Positions 22,713-35,290 of a stretch of 64,000 nt of DNA are shown here, piece after piece. Numbering within the stretch: the stretch's first letter is position 1; each line of letters begins with the position of its first letter. Origin of the DNA: Gigaspora rosea (Eukaryota > Glomeromycota > Glomeromycetes > Diversisporales > Gigasporaceae); assembly GCA_003550325.1 (NCBI GenBank), contig QKWP01000591.1, positions 149,247-213,246 of the forward strand. Direction: 5' to 3'. A program made the translations under genes and the position numbers. The notes under the pieces were generated by a model. The model did no database searches. It was given only the letters and a program-made list of their open reading frames with translations, and had not been told where the DNA came from.

Positions 22713-24851
22713 ATAAACGATGAATATTTGGAAGATACGGCGTTAAACAATGAATATTTGGAAGATACAGCATTAAACGATGAATATTTGGAAGATACGG
22801 CGTTAGAACTTGAAGATAATATAGTGTTAGAGCCTGACAATGATATGGTGTTAGAGCCTGAAGATCATATGATATTAGAGCATGAAACCGTTGATTTAGA
22901 TGGGCCAGAATTTGATGATACAGATGATAACGATGATTCATTTTGGTCCTCCATGTTATCACAAACTGGCAATCAACTTATAGTCAAAAAAAAAAAAATT
23001 GAAAGAACGGGAAGTAGTTTCGTTAAACCATTTTATGAAATAAAGTTAGTTAACAATTTAGAGTTTTGGTTTTGCCGTCATACATCTTGTAATCCATGCA
23101 TCAAGTATCAAAAAGATGGTTCCACTTCGAATTTATGGTGTCATTTAAGAAATAGACATCATATTTCACAAGCTATAGTGGAAGGTGGTCGAGCAAAGGT
23201 TGTAATAAATGAAAAAAATAAATGCGATTTTTCGGTAACGTTAGAATCCTCTCAAGCAATGATAGTACAGGCATTTAACAAAGCAAAAAAATATGTGCTT
23301 ACTAATCCGAAACAAAAAGATCTTGATCGTAACATAGCTGCATTTATCGTTGAAGAACTTCAGCCCTTTTCAATTATTCAATCACGGGGATTTAAGAGAA
23401 TAATTGAAGGACTTGATACCCAAGCTAATGTACTTGGTTATGATCGTCTGAAGGAAATTCTTATTAATTCTGAGGATAAAATTCTGCAAAATCTTCGCGA
23501 ATATGCACGTAATAGTGCTGAAATTAGTTATATTTCATTTACCATAGATATGTGGACGTCGAATAATGGCGATCCATATATTGGTCTTACTTTTCATTAG
23601 ATTAATGATAGTTTTTAAGTGAAAGAAATGATCGGTAACATCTCGTATCTCCCATATCCCCATACATCTGAACGTCTTTTAAATAAAATTATTGAAATTT
23701 TAGATAATTTTCGCCTTAAGCATTTTACTGTTAGTGGTACAATCAATAACGGGTCAAATATCAAATCATGTTTAGAAAAACTAGGCCGAAAATATAGATT
23801 TTTTAAAATTCATTGTTTTGGTCATACTTTACAACTCGCAATTAATGATGCATTAAAAGAGTGTTTTGAAATTACTAACTTAATTAAAAAATGTAAAGAA
23901 GTTGTTTCGCATTTTAGTGGAAGCCCAAAGCAGAAGCAATTTCTTTTAGAAGCTCAAATAGAAATAGAGGACTGAGATAATTTTCTTTTTGTAGTTCGTG
24001 ATGTTTCAACCAGGTGGAATTCGACATTCTATCTATTAAAATGGTTAATAATTCTTAAGCCAGCATTGTATAAATATAAATCGTTTTTAGTCGAAATTAG
24101 TGATAATAGTTCTCTAAAAAGTTATGAAGAAAAAGAACTATCATCAAATGAGTGGGAAAAAATAGCCGAGTTAGTTAAATTATTGCATCCTTATGAGGTC
24201 ATTTCAAGAAAATTATCTGGTTCGCTTTCTCAAGCATGGTTTGCTATTAATTTTATTAAAATAAGGCTTGATAAACGATAGTAAATAATGTTAATATTCA
24301 GAAATTTGGAAGTTGTCTTCTTAAATCAATTCAAGAGCGATTTTCAAAACCAACAAAACCTATTCGACTTGCTGCTTTTTTCGATTCGCGAACAAAGGAC
24401 ATGCAAATATTTACAGAAAACGAAAAAGATCTAACTATTTCAAAAGCACGTATAGAATATCTTGAATTTGCTACTAACCATTATAGATCGGATAGTTTAT
24501 TAAATACAGCACATAGTAACATAATGAATAACGAAGAAGATATTTTCTCTAATACTATAGTTCAAGATCATTCAAGTCAAAATGATAATAGTATACATAA
24601 CCATAAATTCAATTCATATTTATCACTACCAAGGGTTCCGAGTGAAACAGGCATACTTCAGTGGTAGGCCTCAAGAAAAACTGACTATTCTATTCTTGCA
24701 AAACTTGCCCGCAAGTATCTTTCCATTCTGGCCATGTCGGTGCCATCTGAACGCCTTTTTTCTTCTGCAGGTCTTACAATTACCGAACAAAGAACAAGTC
24801 TTAATTCTCAGTTTGTCGAATCAATTTTATTCCTTAAAGCGGCTCTGAAGC
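22713..24851 (+). pseudogene. hAT transposase with BED zinc finger, decayed
   Basis: DNA cut-and-paste transposase. The N-terminus carries three tandem ~10-residue units (EYLEDTALND) and acidic sequence. The BED-type finger follows (CRHTSCNPC...LWCHLRNRHH, about 23070-23165), then helical DNA-binding sequence and the start of the RNase-H-like core (YISFTIDMWTSNNGDPYIGL, before 23600). HCFGHTLQLAINDALKECF lies at about 23810, and the C-terminal dimerisation motif MSVPSERLFSSAG at about 24734. Stops interrupt at 23598, 23973 and 24665, and the frame shifts between about 24281 and 24400. A MITE at 24852 cuts the last residues, which resume at 26076. Dead as it stands. No clear ATG opens the frame. 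Confidence 0.88.
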
Positions 24852-26075
24852 AGGACCCCAAACAATACATATAGAGGTTATATTGAAATTTTGGCTAAAA
24901 AGGTTACTTTTTTACAAAAATGTTATATTTGAAAAGTAGATATTGGTCAAAAGGTTATATTTAAAAGTGGATAAAAGCTTTTAATGTAATATTATTAAAA
25001 GTGGATAAAATTAATAAGTTTTAAATAGACTATATTTAAAATTTGGATAAAAGAAGTTACGTGATTAGGGTTTATATAGGTTCTGATCCCCCTAGTGATA
25101 ACTATTGACCAATCAAATTTTATAATATTTAAAAAAACTCAAAAATGTCTTTGATCTAAAAATAAGCTAATCCACAATTGACAAAAGTCGCTACATAGTA
25201 AAGTATAAATTTTACTAAGCAAATTGATTAAAATCATATAAGTAACTTATTCAGCAGATAAAAATACACTTACTATAAAATTTTTATAAGTATTGGAGAA
25301 TTTTTTATTAATTAACTTTTGATTTTTACGTTCAACAGAAAAATTAAAATTTTTAAAAAAAAATATATTCGCCCCACAATTGACAAAAGTCACTACATAG
25401 TAAAGTCTAAATTTTACTAAGTAAATCGATTAAAATTACATAAGTAACCTTATTCAGCAAATCAAAATATACTTATTATAAAATTTTTATAAATATTAGA
25501 GAATTTTTTATTAATTGACTTTTGATTTTTACATTCAACAGAAAAATTAAAATTTTTTAAAAAAATATATTCGCCTCATAATTGACAAATGTTGCTACAT
25601 AGTAAAGTCTAAATTTTACTAAGCAAATCGATTAAAATCGCTTAAATAACCTTATTTAGCAAATCAAAATACAATTACTATAAAATTTTCATAAGTATTG
25701 AAGAATTTTTTATTAATTGACTTTTGATTTGTACGTTCAACAAAAAAATTATAATTTTTTAAAAAAATATTTACTTCAATATTATTAGCTATTTAGACTA
25801 TATATATATATAGAACGAGGACCCCCCTAAGAAATTACGTGATTTGCTACACTTCCCTAAAGAAAAAATTTTTTAAAAAATTTTTTTTTGAAAAAAATTT
25901 TTTTTTAAGAAAATTTTTAAAAAAGTGTTGTTATATTTGATAATTGGTTAAAATTTATTAAATATTAAAGCTTATATGTAAAATATGGTTAATTAGCTCT
26001 GATAAAAAGTGGATAAAATTTTAAAAAGTTTATATTAAAGCTAATATAACCTCTATATATATTGTTCGGGGTCCT
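24852..26075. mobile_element. AGGACCCCGAAC-type MITE, TSD TCTGAAGC, copy 1
   Basis: Ends AGGACCCC(A/G)AACAATACAT on both strands, exact 8-bp duplication TCTGAAGC (24844-24851, 26076-26083). Subterminal ATAGAGGTTATATTG and TGGATAAAA motifs. It sits in the transposase C-terminus of the surrounding hAT element and contains a Harbinger-like MITE. Same family as 47639-48122, in opposite orientation. Superfamily uncertain (the 8-bp TSD suggests hAT). Confidence 0.88.
25049..25857. mobile_element. gggaagtgca-family MITE with three ~200-bp tandem units
   Basis: The right end TGCTACACTTCCC is followed by TAA. The left end keeps only AAGTTACGTGATTAGGG (a worn TIR). Inside, three direct copies of the ~200-bp unit start with ACAAA(A)GT at 25181, 25382 and 25584. 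It is inserted in the AGGACCCCG MITE. Confidence 0.7.
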
Positions 26076-26496
26076 TCTGAAGCTTTGGCCCGTCTCACAC
26101 GTTTTTGGCTAAGTAATAAAATTTTATATCTAAAGGTTTAGAATCATTGAATTTAATAACCTGACAAACTGTTATTAATTAGACACAGATATAAACAGGC
26201 ACTAAGTAGTCAAAAATAAAGCACTTACGGGTCTATATAACCATTTAAATTGAACTACGAACATATTTGAAAATTTGAACAGTAACCTGGATTATTTCTT
26301 TTCTAAAAAAATTTTTTTTTAATTCGTTTAAAAAAAAATAATAATAATAAACAAATATTTTTTCAAGAATTAGTAGGATATAAGGAATCTCCTGAAAATT
26401 TAAATAAATTTAAATAAGACATTAGAAATAATGTAATTATCATAACGAAATAAGTATTTCTTTAAATGTAAATAATTTTTTGGAAGTTTTTGATAT

Positions 26497-27893
26497 TAGG
26501 GTGATTCAAACCTAATGCTAAGGGTTTCTGATTTCAAATTAATTAGTAATATAATTACTTGAAATCAGTACTTCGTAAACTTTATTTATTTTAATTTGTA
26601 AGCTTATTTATATACTAGCTGTAAACCCGTGGCTTTGCTACGGGAATTAGATTAATATAAATATTTTAAATTGTGTTTAAAGAAGTACGTAAAAACTGGA
26701 TACAATATCAAGTAATAATAAGTAATTTTTATCACTTATATTTAAAGTTAAAGAAATACAGCATTTAATGCTAACAGAATGTTCCAAACCTAATATTACA
26801 CAAAGTTACAGTATGAGAAGTATGATGTTCAGGTGATCTGAGTTGAAAATCAGAACCAATCAAATTTAATTTTATCTTATATTGTGTATCTCATTTGTTT
26901 ATTTTATAGCGTTTATCTTAAGATATTTATCTACACCGATACCCCTTATTGAATCTATATGCGTGGTGTATTAGTATTGAGAGTTTGAAAAAACGGAATT
27001 GCTATTTAACAGGTTTGACATGTTATTAATAGTAAGGGGCAAGAAATTATGTTACACAAAGTTACACCACCTGCAGTATGCGGAAGTACAACGATCAGGT
27101 GATCTGAGTTTGAAATCAGAACAAATCAAATTTAATTTTTATCTTACCGGTATATTGTTTATCTCATTTGTTTATCTTATAGTGTTTATTTACACCGATG
27201 CTCCTTATATAATAGACTAGCTGTAAACCCGTGGCTTCGCTAGATTGCTAATATAAATATTTTAAATTGTGTTTAAAGAAGTTTTTTATCACTTATATTT
27301 AAAGTTAAAGAAATACAGCATTTAATGCTAACAGAATGTTCTAAACCTAATGTTACACAAAGTTACAGTATGAGAAGTACAATGTTCAGGTGATCTGAGT
27401 TGAAAATCAGAACCAATCAAATTTAATTTTATCTTATATCGTGTATCTCATTTGTTTATCTTATAGCGTTTATCTTAAAGAGTATTTATCTACACTGATG
27501 CTCCTTATAGAACCTATATGCGTGGTATATTAGTATTGAGAGTTGAAAAAACGGAATTGCTATTTAACGGGTTTGACACGTTATTAATAGTAAGGGGCAA
27601 GAAATTATGTTATACAAAGTTACACCATCTGCAGTTTGCGGAAGTACAACGATCAGATGATCTGAGTTTGAAATCAGAACCAATCAAATTTAATTTTTAT
27701 CTCATTTGTTTATCTATAGCGTTTATCTCATAGTGTTTATCTACACCGATGCTCCTTATATAATAGATTAAGGATGCTTATTTCATCTCCGAATAACACC
27801 TATTTCATTATCTGATTTCAAAATTTCAAACCAGAAATAGGACTTTTTAAACTCCTACTTTTTTTTGAAATAAGTTAATTTTGAATCACCCTA
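26497..27893. repeat. TIR-bounded array of dimeric ~550-590-bp repeats
   Basis: TAGGGTGATTCAAA marks the left end and its mirror TTTGAATCACCCTA the right (27880-27893); flanking octamers differ. Inside, two direct copies start AGCTGTAAACCCGTGGCTT (about 26623 and 27218) and end CTCCTTATATAATAGA. Each is built of two related ~270-bp halves sharing CAGGTGATCTGAGTTGAAA and ATCTACACCGAT, an A-B-A-B structure. The short open frames inside are repeat artefacts. Confidence 0.7.
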
Positions 27894-28243
27894 TTTTTAA
27901 GGAATAATCGTTAAAATAATTTACATCAGTGAGAAATTCTGCGTAATTATTTATTGTTATTTTGCTAATCACATGTAACTATAGAATTAAACAATGCAGT
28001 TATATGCATAATAACGCATTTATCCGTTTTTTATAATACAAATTTAGTAAATTTTACATATTTTTAATACTGACCCGTTTGACCCGGGTTAGGCCAGTTT
28101 TTGACCTGTGACCCGTTGAATTTCTAACCTGTACGGGTCACCCGACCCGGGTCAAAGCTCTATCTATAATATTTATAAGATATAAAAGAAGGTTATTTTA
28201 GCTTTGCTTCAGGCAGTAATCTTCGGATTATTATATAATTAAG

Positions 28244-28401
28244 TCTAAAAAATAAAGATATAATAAACTCTGACTATAATAATACACAAGTCACTTTTTA
28301 TTTTAAATCGAGTTGAATTACCAAGTTATGCCTCTGGCAAGTTGTCTTTTTGTCAAATTTGTATTAATATTATTACAAAAGAGCTTTTTCTCCCTGTAAC
28401 A
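28244..28401 (+). repeat. 5' LTR (R-U5 part)
   Basis: Matches 45667-45824 over its whole length, including AATAAAGATATAATAAACTC and the final GTAACA. ATTAGTGGTGACTATGAGAT directly follows and probably holds the primer-binding site. Upstream sequence (28171-28243) has a TATAAAAG box but no counterpart at the 3' LTR. The hAT element ending at 28162 may have cut the LTR. Confidence 0.7.
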
Positions 28402-28500
28402 ATTAGTGGTGACTATGAGATACCAACTTTGTAACAGAAATTTTCAACTAAACTAACATATAAAATTAATACCAAACAGTTTTAACAATTTATAGAGATA

Positions 28501-29757
28501 ATGGCAAAATCTCTCGAGGGCCAGAACGGGAGTATTACTGCTCTAAAAGAAAACAATCACATTAAAGTCAAAGGCTTCTACGGTACTAATGAAGAAGACC
28601 CTTTGAGTAGTTTGATGAATTTGAATGTGCCGCCGAAGCTAATAATTGAATTGAAAACTGCTAATTAAAAATTGTGTCTGGATATTTAAAGGGGACAGCT
28701 GCTGACTAGTATAAAAAAAATAAAGATAATATAGAGAGTTGGAAAACCAAAAATAAAGATAAAGGAAAGAGAAAAAAAAGTTTCTATTACTTGTTTGTAG
28801 AGCATTTTGCACTACCTGAATGGCAACATTGGTGGCAAATAGAATTGAACTCTTTAAAACAACAAGAATTCGAAAAAGTGAATATATATGCCGCAAAATT
28901 TAAAAGGTTGATCAGTTGGGTCAATTTAGATAAAGAATTGTCAGAGAGATTTATTATAGGGATATTTTTGAGTAGTCTTAAAAAGAATCACGGCACTTTC
29001 GTGGCTATTGCTGCACCTAAGGACCTAAATGAAGTGATAGTTGCAGAAAGAAGAGTAAAAGTAAGTAACTATTATGGACAATACCCTACTGAAATCCACG
29101 AGTTGTAGTCTAAACTAGAAAATGAATTAAGGGATTTTAAGAAAAGGATTGAGGCCGTGGCTATAAATTATGCCACTTTAACGGATAAAATTAAGACCAT
29201 TAAAGGACAGCCCCAAAACAATTATTATTAGAATTCCGAAAAAAGAATTGAATATCATAACTATGACAATATAGATTATATGGCCCAACATTGTAGATCA
29301 AAAAAGACAAAATATAAATCCAAATCGAATAGAGATGAAGAAAACCTTTAATTAAGCCAAGAATTTTAATTTTGTGAAATCATAGATAATAATAACAGTA
29401 TTGAGAGAGAAGTATATAATGTAAGAAGTAGATTTATTCCACAAAAAATTGGTAAGTGATCCACAAATCCTGATTGGAATGAAAAATTAAAAAAAAGGAA
29501 GGTATCCAAAGTTTGATTTTCAAAAAGAAACAAAAAAATAGTATTGACCAAAATCCTGAAGTAAAGAGGCCTAATATAACAAATAGGACAAAAGGAAGAC
29601 ATGTGCCATTAGTTGTAGATTCTTTTCTACCATATAACATCACTAAAGATATTTTAGTATTACCTACTACTGCCACCATAGGTCAAATGTTACAATTATC
29701 CAAACCAGAAAAGAAACTTAGCTCGGGTATTAAAATGATTATTACCAACTCGTAAAG
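28501..29757 (+). pseudogene. Ty3/gypsy Gag, frameshifted
   Basis: Structural capsid protein of the retrotransposon. The ATG at 28501 starts MAKSLEGQNGSITALKENN and leads to KGFYGTNEEDP. A frameshift and stop near 28620-28665 break it. The capsid-like core continues at 28791-29108 (FVEHFALPEWQHWWQIELN, AAKFKRLISWVNLDKEL). Beyond a stop at 29106 it runs on with coiled-coil character and MAQHCRSKK, a possible zinc-knuckle remnant. 29513-29755 carries the gag-protease linker (KGRHVPLVVDSFLPYNIT). At least five stops or shifts are seen. The GC content is typical for the window. Confidence 0.82.
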
Positions 29758-29758
29758 C

Positions 29759-30128
29759 AAATTTTGTTAATATTGAAGAAAAATAATGTACTACAATAGC
29801 GCGATATTGTGTAAAGATCTAGAAAAGTCTTATTCTGGCAGTTTTGGACTCTGGAGCCATAGTAAGTATTATTTCACGATGACTATTTGACAAGCTACAA
29901 TTGAAAATAGATGAGGAATCCACAACTATAGTAGTAACAGCACTGGGTCCAAGACAAGGATGTTAAATAAAATAAAGGATATAAAAATATAATTAAAAGA
30001 TATTGTTGTTCTCATTACACTTTGTGTAATTGAATCACTGGAAGAGACATTACTATTAGAAACCGACTGGTTCCAGAAAACAAATGCTTGTATTTATTTT
30101 GACAAGCAAAATTAGGAAACCTTAAACA
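29759..30128 (+). pseudogene. Retroviral-type aspartic protease fragment (gypsy pol)
   Basis: LILAVLDSGAIVSIISR (about 29830-29880) contains the catalytic D-S-G triad of a dimeric retropepsin that cleaves Gag-Pol. The downstream LLETDWFQKTNACIYFDKQN resembles the protease-RT linker of gypsy elements. In-frame stops occur before and after. The sequence is cut at 30128 by the hAT insertion and resumes at 43816. Confidence 0.8.
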
Positions 30129-31192
30129 TAGAGTGGGTGGAACAGCAAAAAAATTTGGCATGCTATTGGCATGCTAATTGCCTATAATTATGCCAGGATA
30201 CCACCCTGGCATGCCATCAGCATGCCATATGATCATGTGATAAAAATATATGATTTTGATTGGCCGATTATATTATTTATATAAATATGAAATATCGAAA
30301 TATCGAAATTAGTATATAGTACCTAGAATAAGTATTAGAATATAGCAAAAGTTAAAAGCAAAAAATAAAATTTTATTTTTAAAATAAATATTTTAATATT
30401 AAAAACTAGCTAATTTGAACCATCTAAAGAACTTGTAACCCATTTTTCGTGTATTAATCAAAGCCCTCCAATTATAGGTTAAAACAAAAACCCAGTTAAT
30501 ACTATAAGCATTCGTTATTGAATTTAACTTAAAAAAAAACATGTTTGGCTTGGCTTGGCTTGGCTAAAATATCATAGCCGAAGCTTAAGCCATGGTATCA
30601 ACGGTAATATGAATAGAGCCATCCCTTAATCAATTTATTTGATAAGCAGAATTTGAGCTACATTTTGCATACAAAAAACTGTTGAAATAAGTGAAAATAG
30701 AAAATTCTTGATTTCAGGTACCTGAATAACAAGGTACAAATTTATCAGTCCCGATCTCATGGTAAATCAAATCAATTATTTTTGAATACAAATAATGTAA
30801 TTAAAGACCATGGGATACAGAAGAAATAATAATAGTTGCACTGAACTTTGCCAATGCTCTACCAAGTAAATATCCAAAAATCGCGAATTCTTTATTTTTA
30901 CTTTGTAATGCTCAAATAAAAAAAAATAAAAGCACTTCCAGTAATGGTATTAAAGCTATAAAGATAAGATTCAAATCATTAAGAAGGAAAGATATAATCA
31001 AAAGATGAAAGATGTAATTAGATAAAAAGCAATAAATTTTGTAAAAAAAAAGGCTGAAAAGTATAAAAAAAGCGAATTTGAACAATTAATAAAGCTAAAT
31101 TGTTGTCAGGTTACAATTAATTTGATAAGATTCTCTTTATCTATTAATAACCATAAAATAGTGTTAGTAGTTCGTAAAAAAATAATAATATA

Positions 31193-31617
31193 GTGCAGGA
31201 ACCCTTAAATCAACTAGTCCTATATATGCGGCCAAATTTTGGGTTGGGTCGGATTGGGTTAGAGCCAATAAAATTGCAGAAATTTTGCGAAAAAAAAAAA
31301 AAAAAAAACAAAAATATAGTATAAAAAAAAAATTTTAACTTTTTTAAAAATTTTTTGAAAAATTTTTTTATAATTCTGCTAATTCTGGCCAAAATTATAG
31401 CGCCAAATTTTACATTTATTAATAAAAATAGGTAACTTTAAACCTTTTCAGAAGTAGTTAAACTTAATAAATTAAAAAACTAATTCTATAGCTTTATTCT
31501 TAAAGTCTTTCTCTACATTTCTATAGAAAGAAAAATTGTCCTAGCTATACTAGTTATTTTTTTATAACAGTTTAAAAATTATCAATTTCGCTTGATGATT
31601 TAAGGGTTCCCGCACCG
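31193..31617. mobile_element. Tc1/mariner-like MITE, TA target
   Basis: Ends GTGCAGGAACCCTTAAATCA and, on the other strand, CGGTGCGGGAACCCTTAAAT, each flanked by TA. The interior has GGGTTGGGTCGGATTGGGTT and A/T runs. No transposase. The frame over it is low-complexity. Confidence 0.75.
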
Positions 31618-31800
31618 TATAAATAAAAGTTTTAACTTTTCAAATCATTCGTGTTTTATTCACAAAGCCCATAGAGACAAAAATCTATTTACAATAAATA
31701 TACTATTTAAGATTTGCGCTATGCAAATATACATCAGTTCAGAAACAGATAAAATAATACAAAGTCCGCTCAATTCCTACCTGGTTTTACCTGTCCCAAT

Positions 31801-34145
31801 ATGAAGCTTCATGATTCTTACTGGACAGGATTTTGGTGTTCTCTAGATAAAGGAGCCAGCAATAGATATACTGCTAAATGCTCTCACTGTAATAGAACTA
31901 ACTGGTAGACCCAAAAAACCTTATGCTCATGTTCTTATATGTGATAGTTGGCCTGTTACTGAAAAAGGTTCCTATATTAAAAACGCCACTACTTCTACTT
32001 CTAGTCCTTTTAAAAAAATTAAGAGTTCAATATCTAATCAAAAGCTGCTTATATAGGTGATTGTATGTAGTTGTAATAGCATTTGTTTTAATATCTATCT
32101 TACTAATAAATTCTTGTAGTATCGTTGATGCCACTGATAACTCATCTTCATCTGTAACAAAACATCAAGAAAGTTTAGCAAGTTGGCGTCTCAAACCAAT
32201 TTTACAAGATAAGCACATAGAAATTAATAAAAACTTCTTAACGCCATAATTTATGGTAACTTTCTTTTTAAGATCGTTGAAAATCCTTATTTTCTCGACT
32301 TTCTCGATGAATTGGCATCAAACTATAACTCTCCATCTGCTAAAATGTTGTGTAGGACCCCGAAATATACATAGATAGGTTAGGTTAATTATAGGGTTAC
32401 TAAAAAAAGAAAGATCTGTCAAAAAACTTCAAAAATAAGCAACAAATTACTATAAATAGAAAAGATCTGTATAAAAAACTTCAAAAATAAGCAAACTCAT
32501 ACCTGATCTATCTATGTATATTTCAGGGTCCTGTTGTGTACTGAAGTTCTTAACAGTTCATTTTCATTCTACCTAAGTAAAAAGTTCAATATTATCGAAT
32601 CTTTTATTGATATTACCATTGCCTTAGATAGATGGCAAGATATATCGAGAAACTCGATCTACAGTTTTATGGCTTTAAAAGAAGATCAAGAACATGTATT
32701 AGATATTGTTGATTTATCTGCAAATAGACATATAGCGACTTTTCTTAAAAAACAAACTTGAAAGAGTTCTTCGATCATGCTCTATATCTGTCAATTTCTC
32801 TATCATCACATATGTAACTGATAATCCTGCTAACATGGTTCGGATGAGAAATGATTTTAAAAATGAACACCCAAATATTATTCATTCGTTGCTGCCTCCA
32901 TGCTTTTAATTTACTTGCGAAAGATATTTCTTCTTTTTCTTCTTTAATATCTGTTATCAAAAATAATCAAAAGCTAGTCAATTTTTTCATATTGTCTTAT
33001 ATTTGGAACAGAAAATTACAAGAATGGCAAAAAAAAGAAGAAATACACCATTCATTTACAACATTTTGTAAGACTAGGTGTATTCCTTCACGAAATTTTG
33101 TCTTGGAGTAAAAGCTTTTGAAAGAGATTTTATAAGTATATTGAGCTTAGTGGAACTAGCAATTACCCGACTATTAGAATGAAAATTCAAAATATAGTTA
33201 CTAATTGCCACCATTTTGCAAATCATAATACATTATTAAAAGTTCTTATTCCTGTTATCGATGCTATTGGCCGTCTTGAATCGAGAAATGCAACATTGGG
33301 AGATGTATTTAAAGAATTAATAAATATTTATTACACTGCTTCTACAACAAATCTTCCAATAGACAGGTTAAAAAATCATATCTTGTTAGCTATTGACAAG
33401 CGAGTGCATGAATTCTCATAAGATATCATTTATTTTGTCGCATTTTTTTGTTACCAGGTTATAAACAAGTTGCTATCTCAAAAAATATCTGAAGATTTAA
33501 TTATCTGTGCATCTTTAGAATTGGCGAAAGATTGGGGTTTCGATAAAAGAGAAACAATCCTCCTATATAAAGAACTTATTAGTTATAAGAATGTTGATGC
33601 TTTCAAAAAATTATAATATTAACCCTAGAGTTTTTTGGTCTGGATTTACTGGAGGTCCTCCACTTCTTCGATATTTTGCTATAAAAATATTTGCAATTGT
33701 TTTACACGCTGCAGCTGTTGAACGTTTATTTTCTAGCTTGGGATTGGTAAAAACCAAGCTATGAAACAGGATGTCTCCTGCTATAACAGAAATGCTTGGA
33801 TTGCTCTGCCGCAACTTTCAACAAGGATTACCTATGGTACTAAAAAGGAAATCTAAGGTGAATGATCAAACCTTTACAAAAAGTGATGTTGAAAACATAG
33901 ATGAAAATCTCTTTTTTAAGGAAGAGTTTAATAAAAATGAAGAGCTTCTATCACCTAATAACGAAGCAGTAAATATGGATATAAACGATGAGCTGGCAAT
34001 AGAAAAATTTTTTAATATTAAAATGTTTGAACAAAACCTCAAGAAAACAAATAAAGATGATTCAGTTATTAATTCACAAGACCTACTATTAGAACTGACA
34101 AAGACTGGTCAGTTGATGATATTATTCCCCAATTCTAATATATGA
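31801..34145 (+). pseudogene. hAT transposase (element 1), decayed
   Basis: The start region holds a BED-like finger (AKCSHCNRTNW, about 31880). HAT core segments follow: IESFIDITIALDRWQDISRN (about 32590), HAFNLLAKDISSF (about 32895), NCHHFANHNTLLKVLIPVID (about 33205). The C-terminal dimerisation motif AAVERLFSSLGLVKTKL lies at about 33710-33760, then RMSPAITEMLGLL and an acidic tail ending at 34143. A 179-bp MITE sits at 32354-32532, and stops or frameshifts separate the pieces. Inactive. Its closest match in the window is another hAT family, not element 2. Confidence 0.85.
32354..32532. mobile_element. Short AGGACCCCG-type MITE in hAT-1 transposase
   Basis: Ends AGGACCCCGAAATATACATA and the mirror of AGGACCCTGAAATATACATA. 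GTTGTGT is duplicated on both sides (7 bp; an eighth base is ambiguous). Two internal copies of AAAACTTCAAAAATAAGCAA. Removing it rejoins the transposase frame. Confidence 0.82.
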
Positions 34146-35129
34146 TAAAATCATATGTAAGTTTTTTTATTTAATTATATTTGATATGCATTACCCTGAC
34201 AAAAGTTAATAAAAAATCATTTTTTTTTGCTGAGATAGTATATATAGTCTTATAGTCATAGTGATAACTTTCTTTAGAATTCTAGAAATTGAAAGTTTCC
34301 TTACAGAGCATTTAGTATTAGGGTTCGGAATGGGCCAGGTGGGCCGGGTATCTCTAAATTTAAGCCCGAGCCCATAAAAATTTTATAAGCCCGAGCCTGA
34401 GCCCGGCCCAATGAAAGTTACGGGTTTGGGCCAGGCCGGGATGCTTCAAATTATGGCCCGGTCTAAGTCTAACCCGACCTGGCCCGGCAGTTTATAAAAA
34501 ATTTTTAATTGCAGCTGTTTTCATAATGATAAACTCCGGAACAGCTAAAAATTTTTCAACCCAAATTGATAAGTTACAAATGTTGAAAAAATTTGTCATT
34601 TTAGTCGTTAAAACGATTAGAATAAATAAGGGCATAAATTAAAATTGTTCTAATTGGCTAAATAAAGTGTATATATGGGAGGTATTCTCCGAAATTTTGA
34701 ACCTTTTTTATTGGAAGCATTTTCGACCCAATTCAGGTAAAAGGAAATTACCAAGGCTTTTCTAAGTTATTCGAGTTTGGATTTAGCTGCTGGGTAAGGC
34801 TAGCTTAATCTAATAATACCTCCCATCTACACACAAAAATCCATGTTGCAAAAGTTTGAATTACACAGATTAAAAGGCGAACCTTAGATTACTAGCAAAT
34901 TTTCTGAATAGTTATAAATAATACATAAAACCTTCCCTGTAAGTTTGCTAAATATATTGACAACCTGTCTTACTAAATAGTTGATGATGATATATTTTTG
35001 GTCTCTAGTACTTAAGTCTAAAAAAAGGCTTTATTTTAATTGACCATATAAGCGAATGAGTCTATAATTAAAGCTCTATTAATAAGTCTTATATGCGATC
35101 TAGCATTCTACTTGAAAAAAGAACATTAT

Positions 35130-35290
35130 AAAAAGAAAAAAGGCTGCCCAGACAAAAAAAGGTTGCCAAAAAAATAAAAGGTTACCAAGAAAAGAAGGTC
35201 ACCAAGAATAATAGGTTGGCAAGAAAAAAAAGTTACCAAGAAAAAAAAATTACAATAGAAAAAAAATTCCCTTCAAAAAAAAATTGCCAG
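35130..35290. repeat. Degenerate ~19-bp minisatellite
   Basis: AGGTTACCAAGAAAAAA-like units repeated about eight times, lying downstream of the hAT-2 transposase coding region. Confidence 0.7.

Larger units (their letters stand above)
21648..28162 (+). mobile_element. Autonomous-type hAT element, TSD yCTATAAT, degenerate
   Basis: Ends are TAAAGCTTTGACTCGGGT (left) and TAGAGCTTTGACCCGGGT (right, other strand). Flanks CCTATAAT (21640-21647) and TCTATAAT (28163-28170) match at 7 of 8. GACCCGGGTCAA motifs crowd both ends. It carries a BED-finger hAT transposase relic (22.7-24.85 kb). It was later invaded by a MITE in the transposase C-terminus and holds a TIR-bounded repeat array at 26.5-27.9 kb. 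A mirror-image pair of its own terminal sequence lies at about 21728-21832. Confidence 0.85.

Noticed and set aside
22693..22962. 89-codon minus-strand repetitive frame
   Set aside because: Antisense shadow of the three tandem EYLEDTALND units of the hAT transposase.
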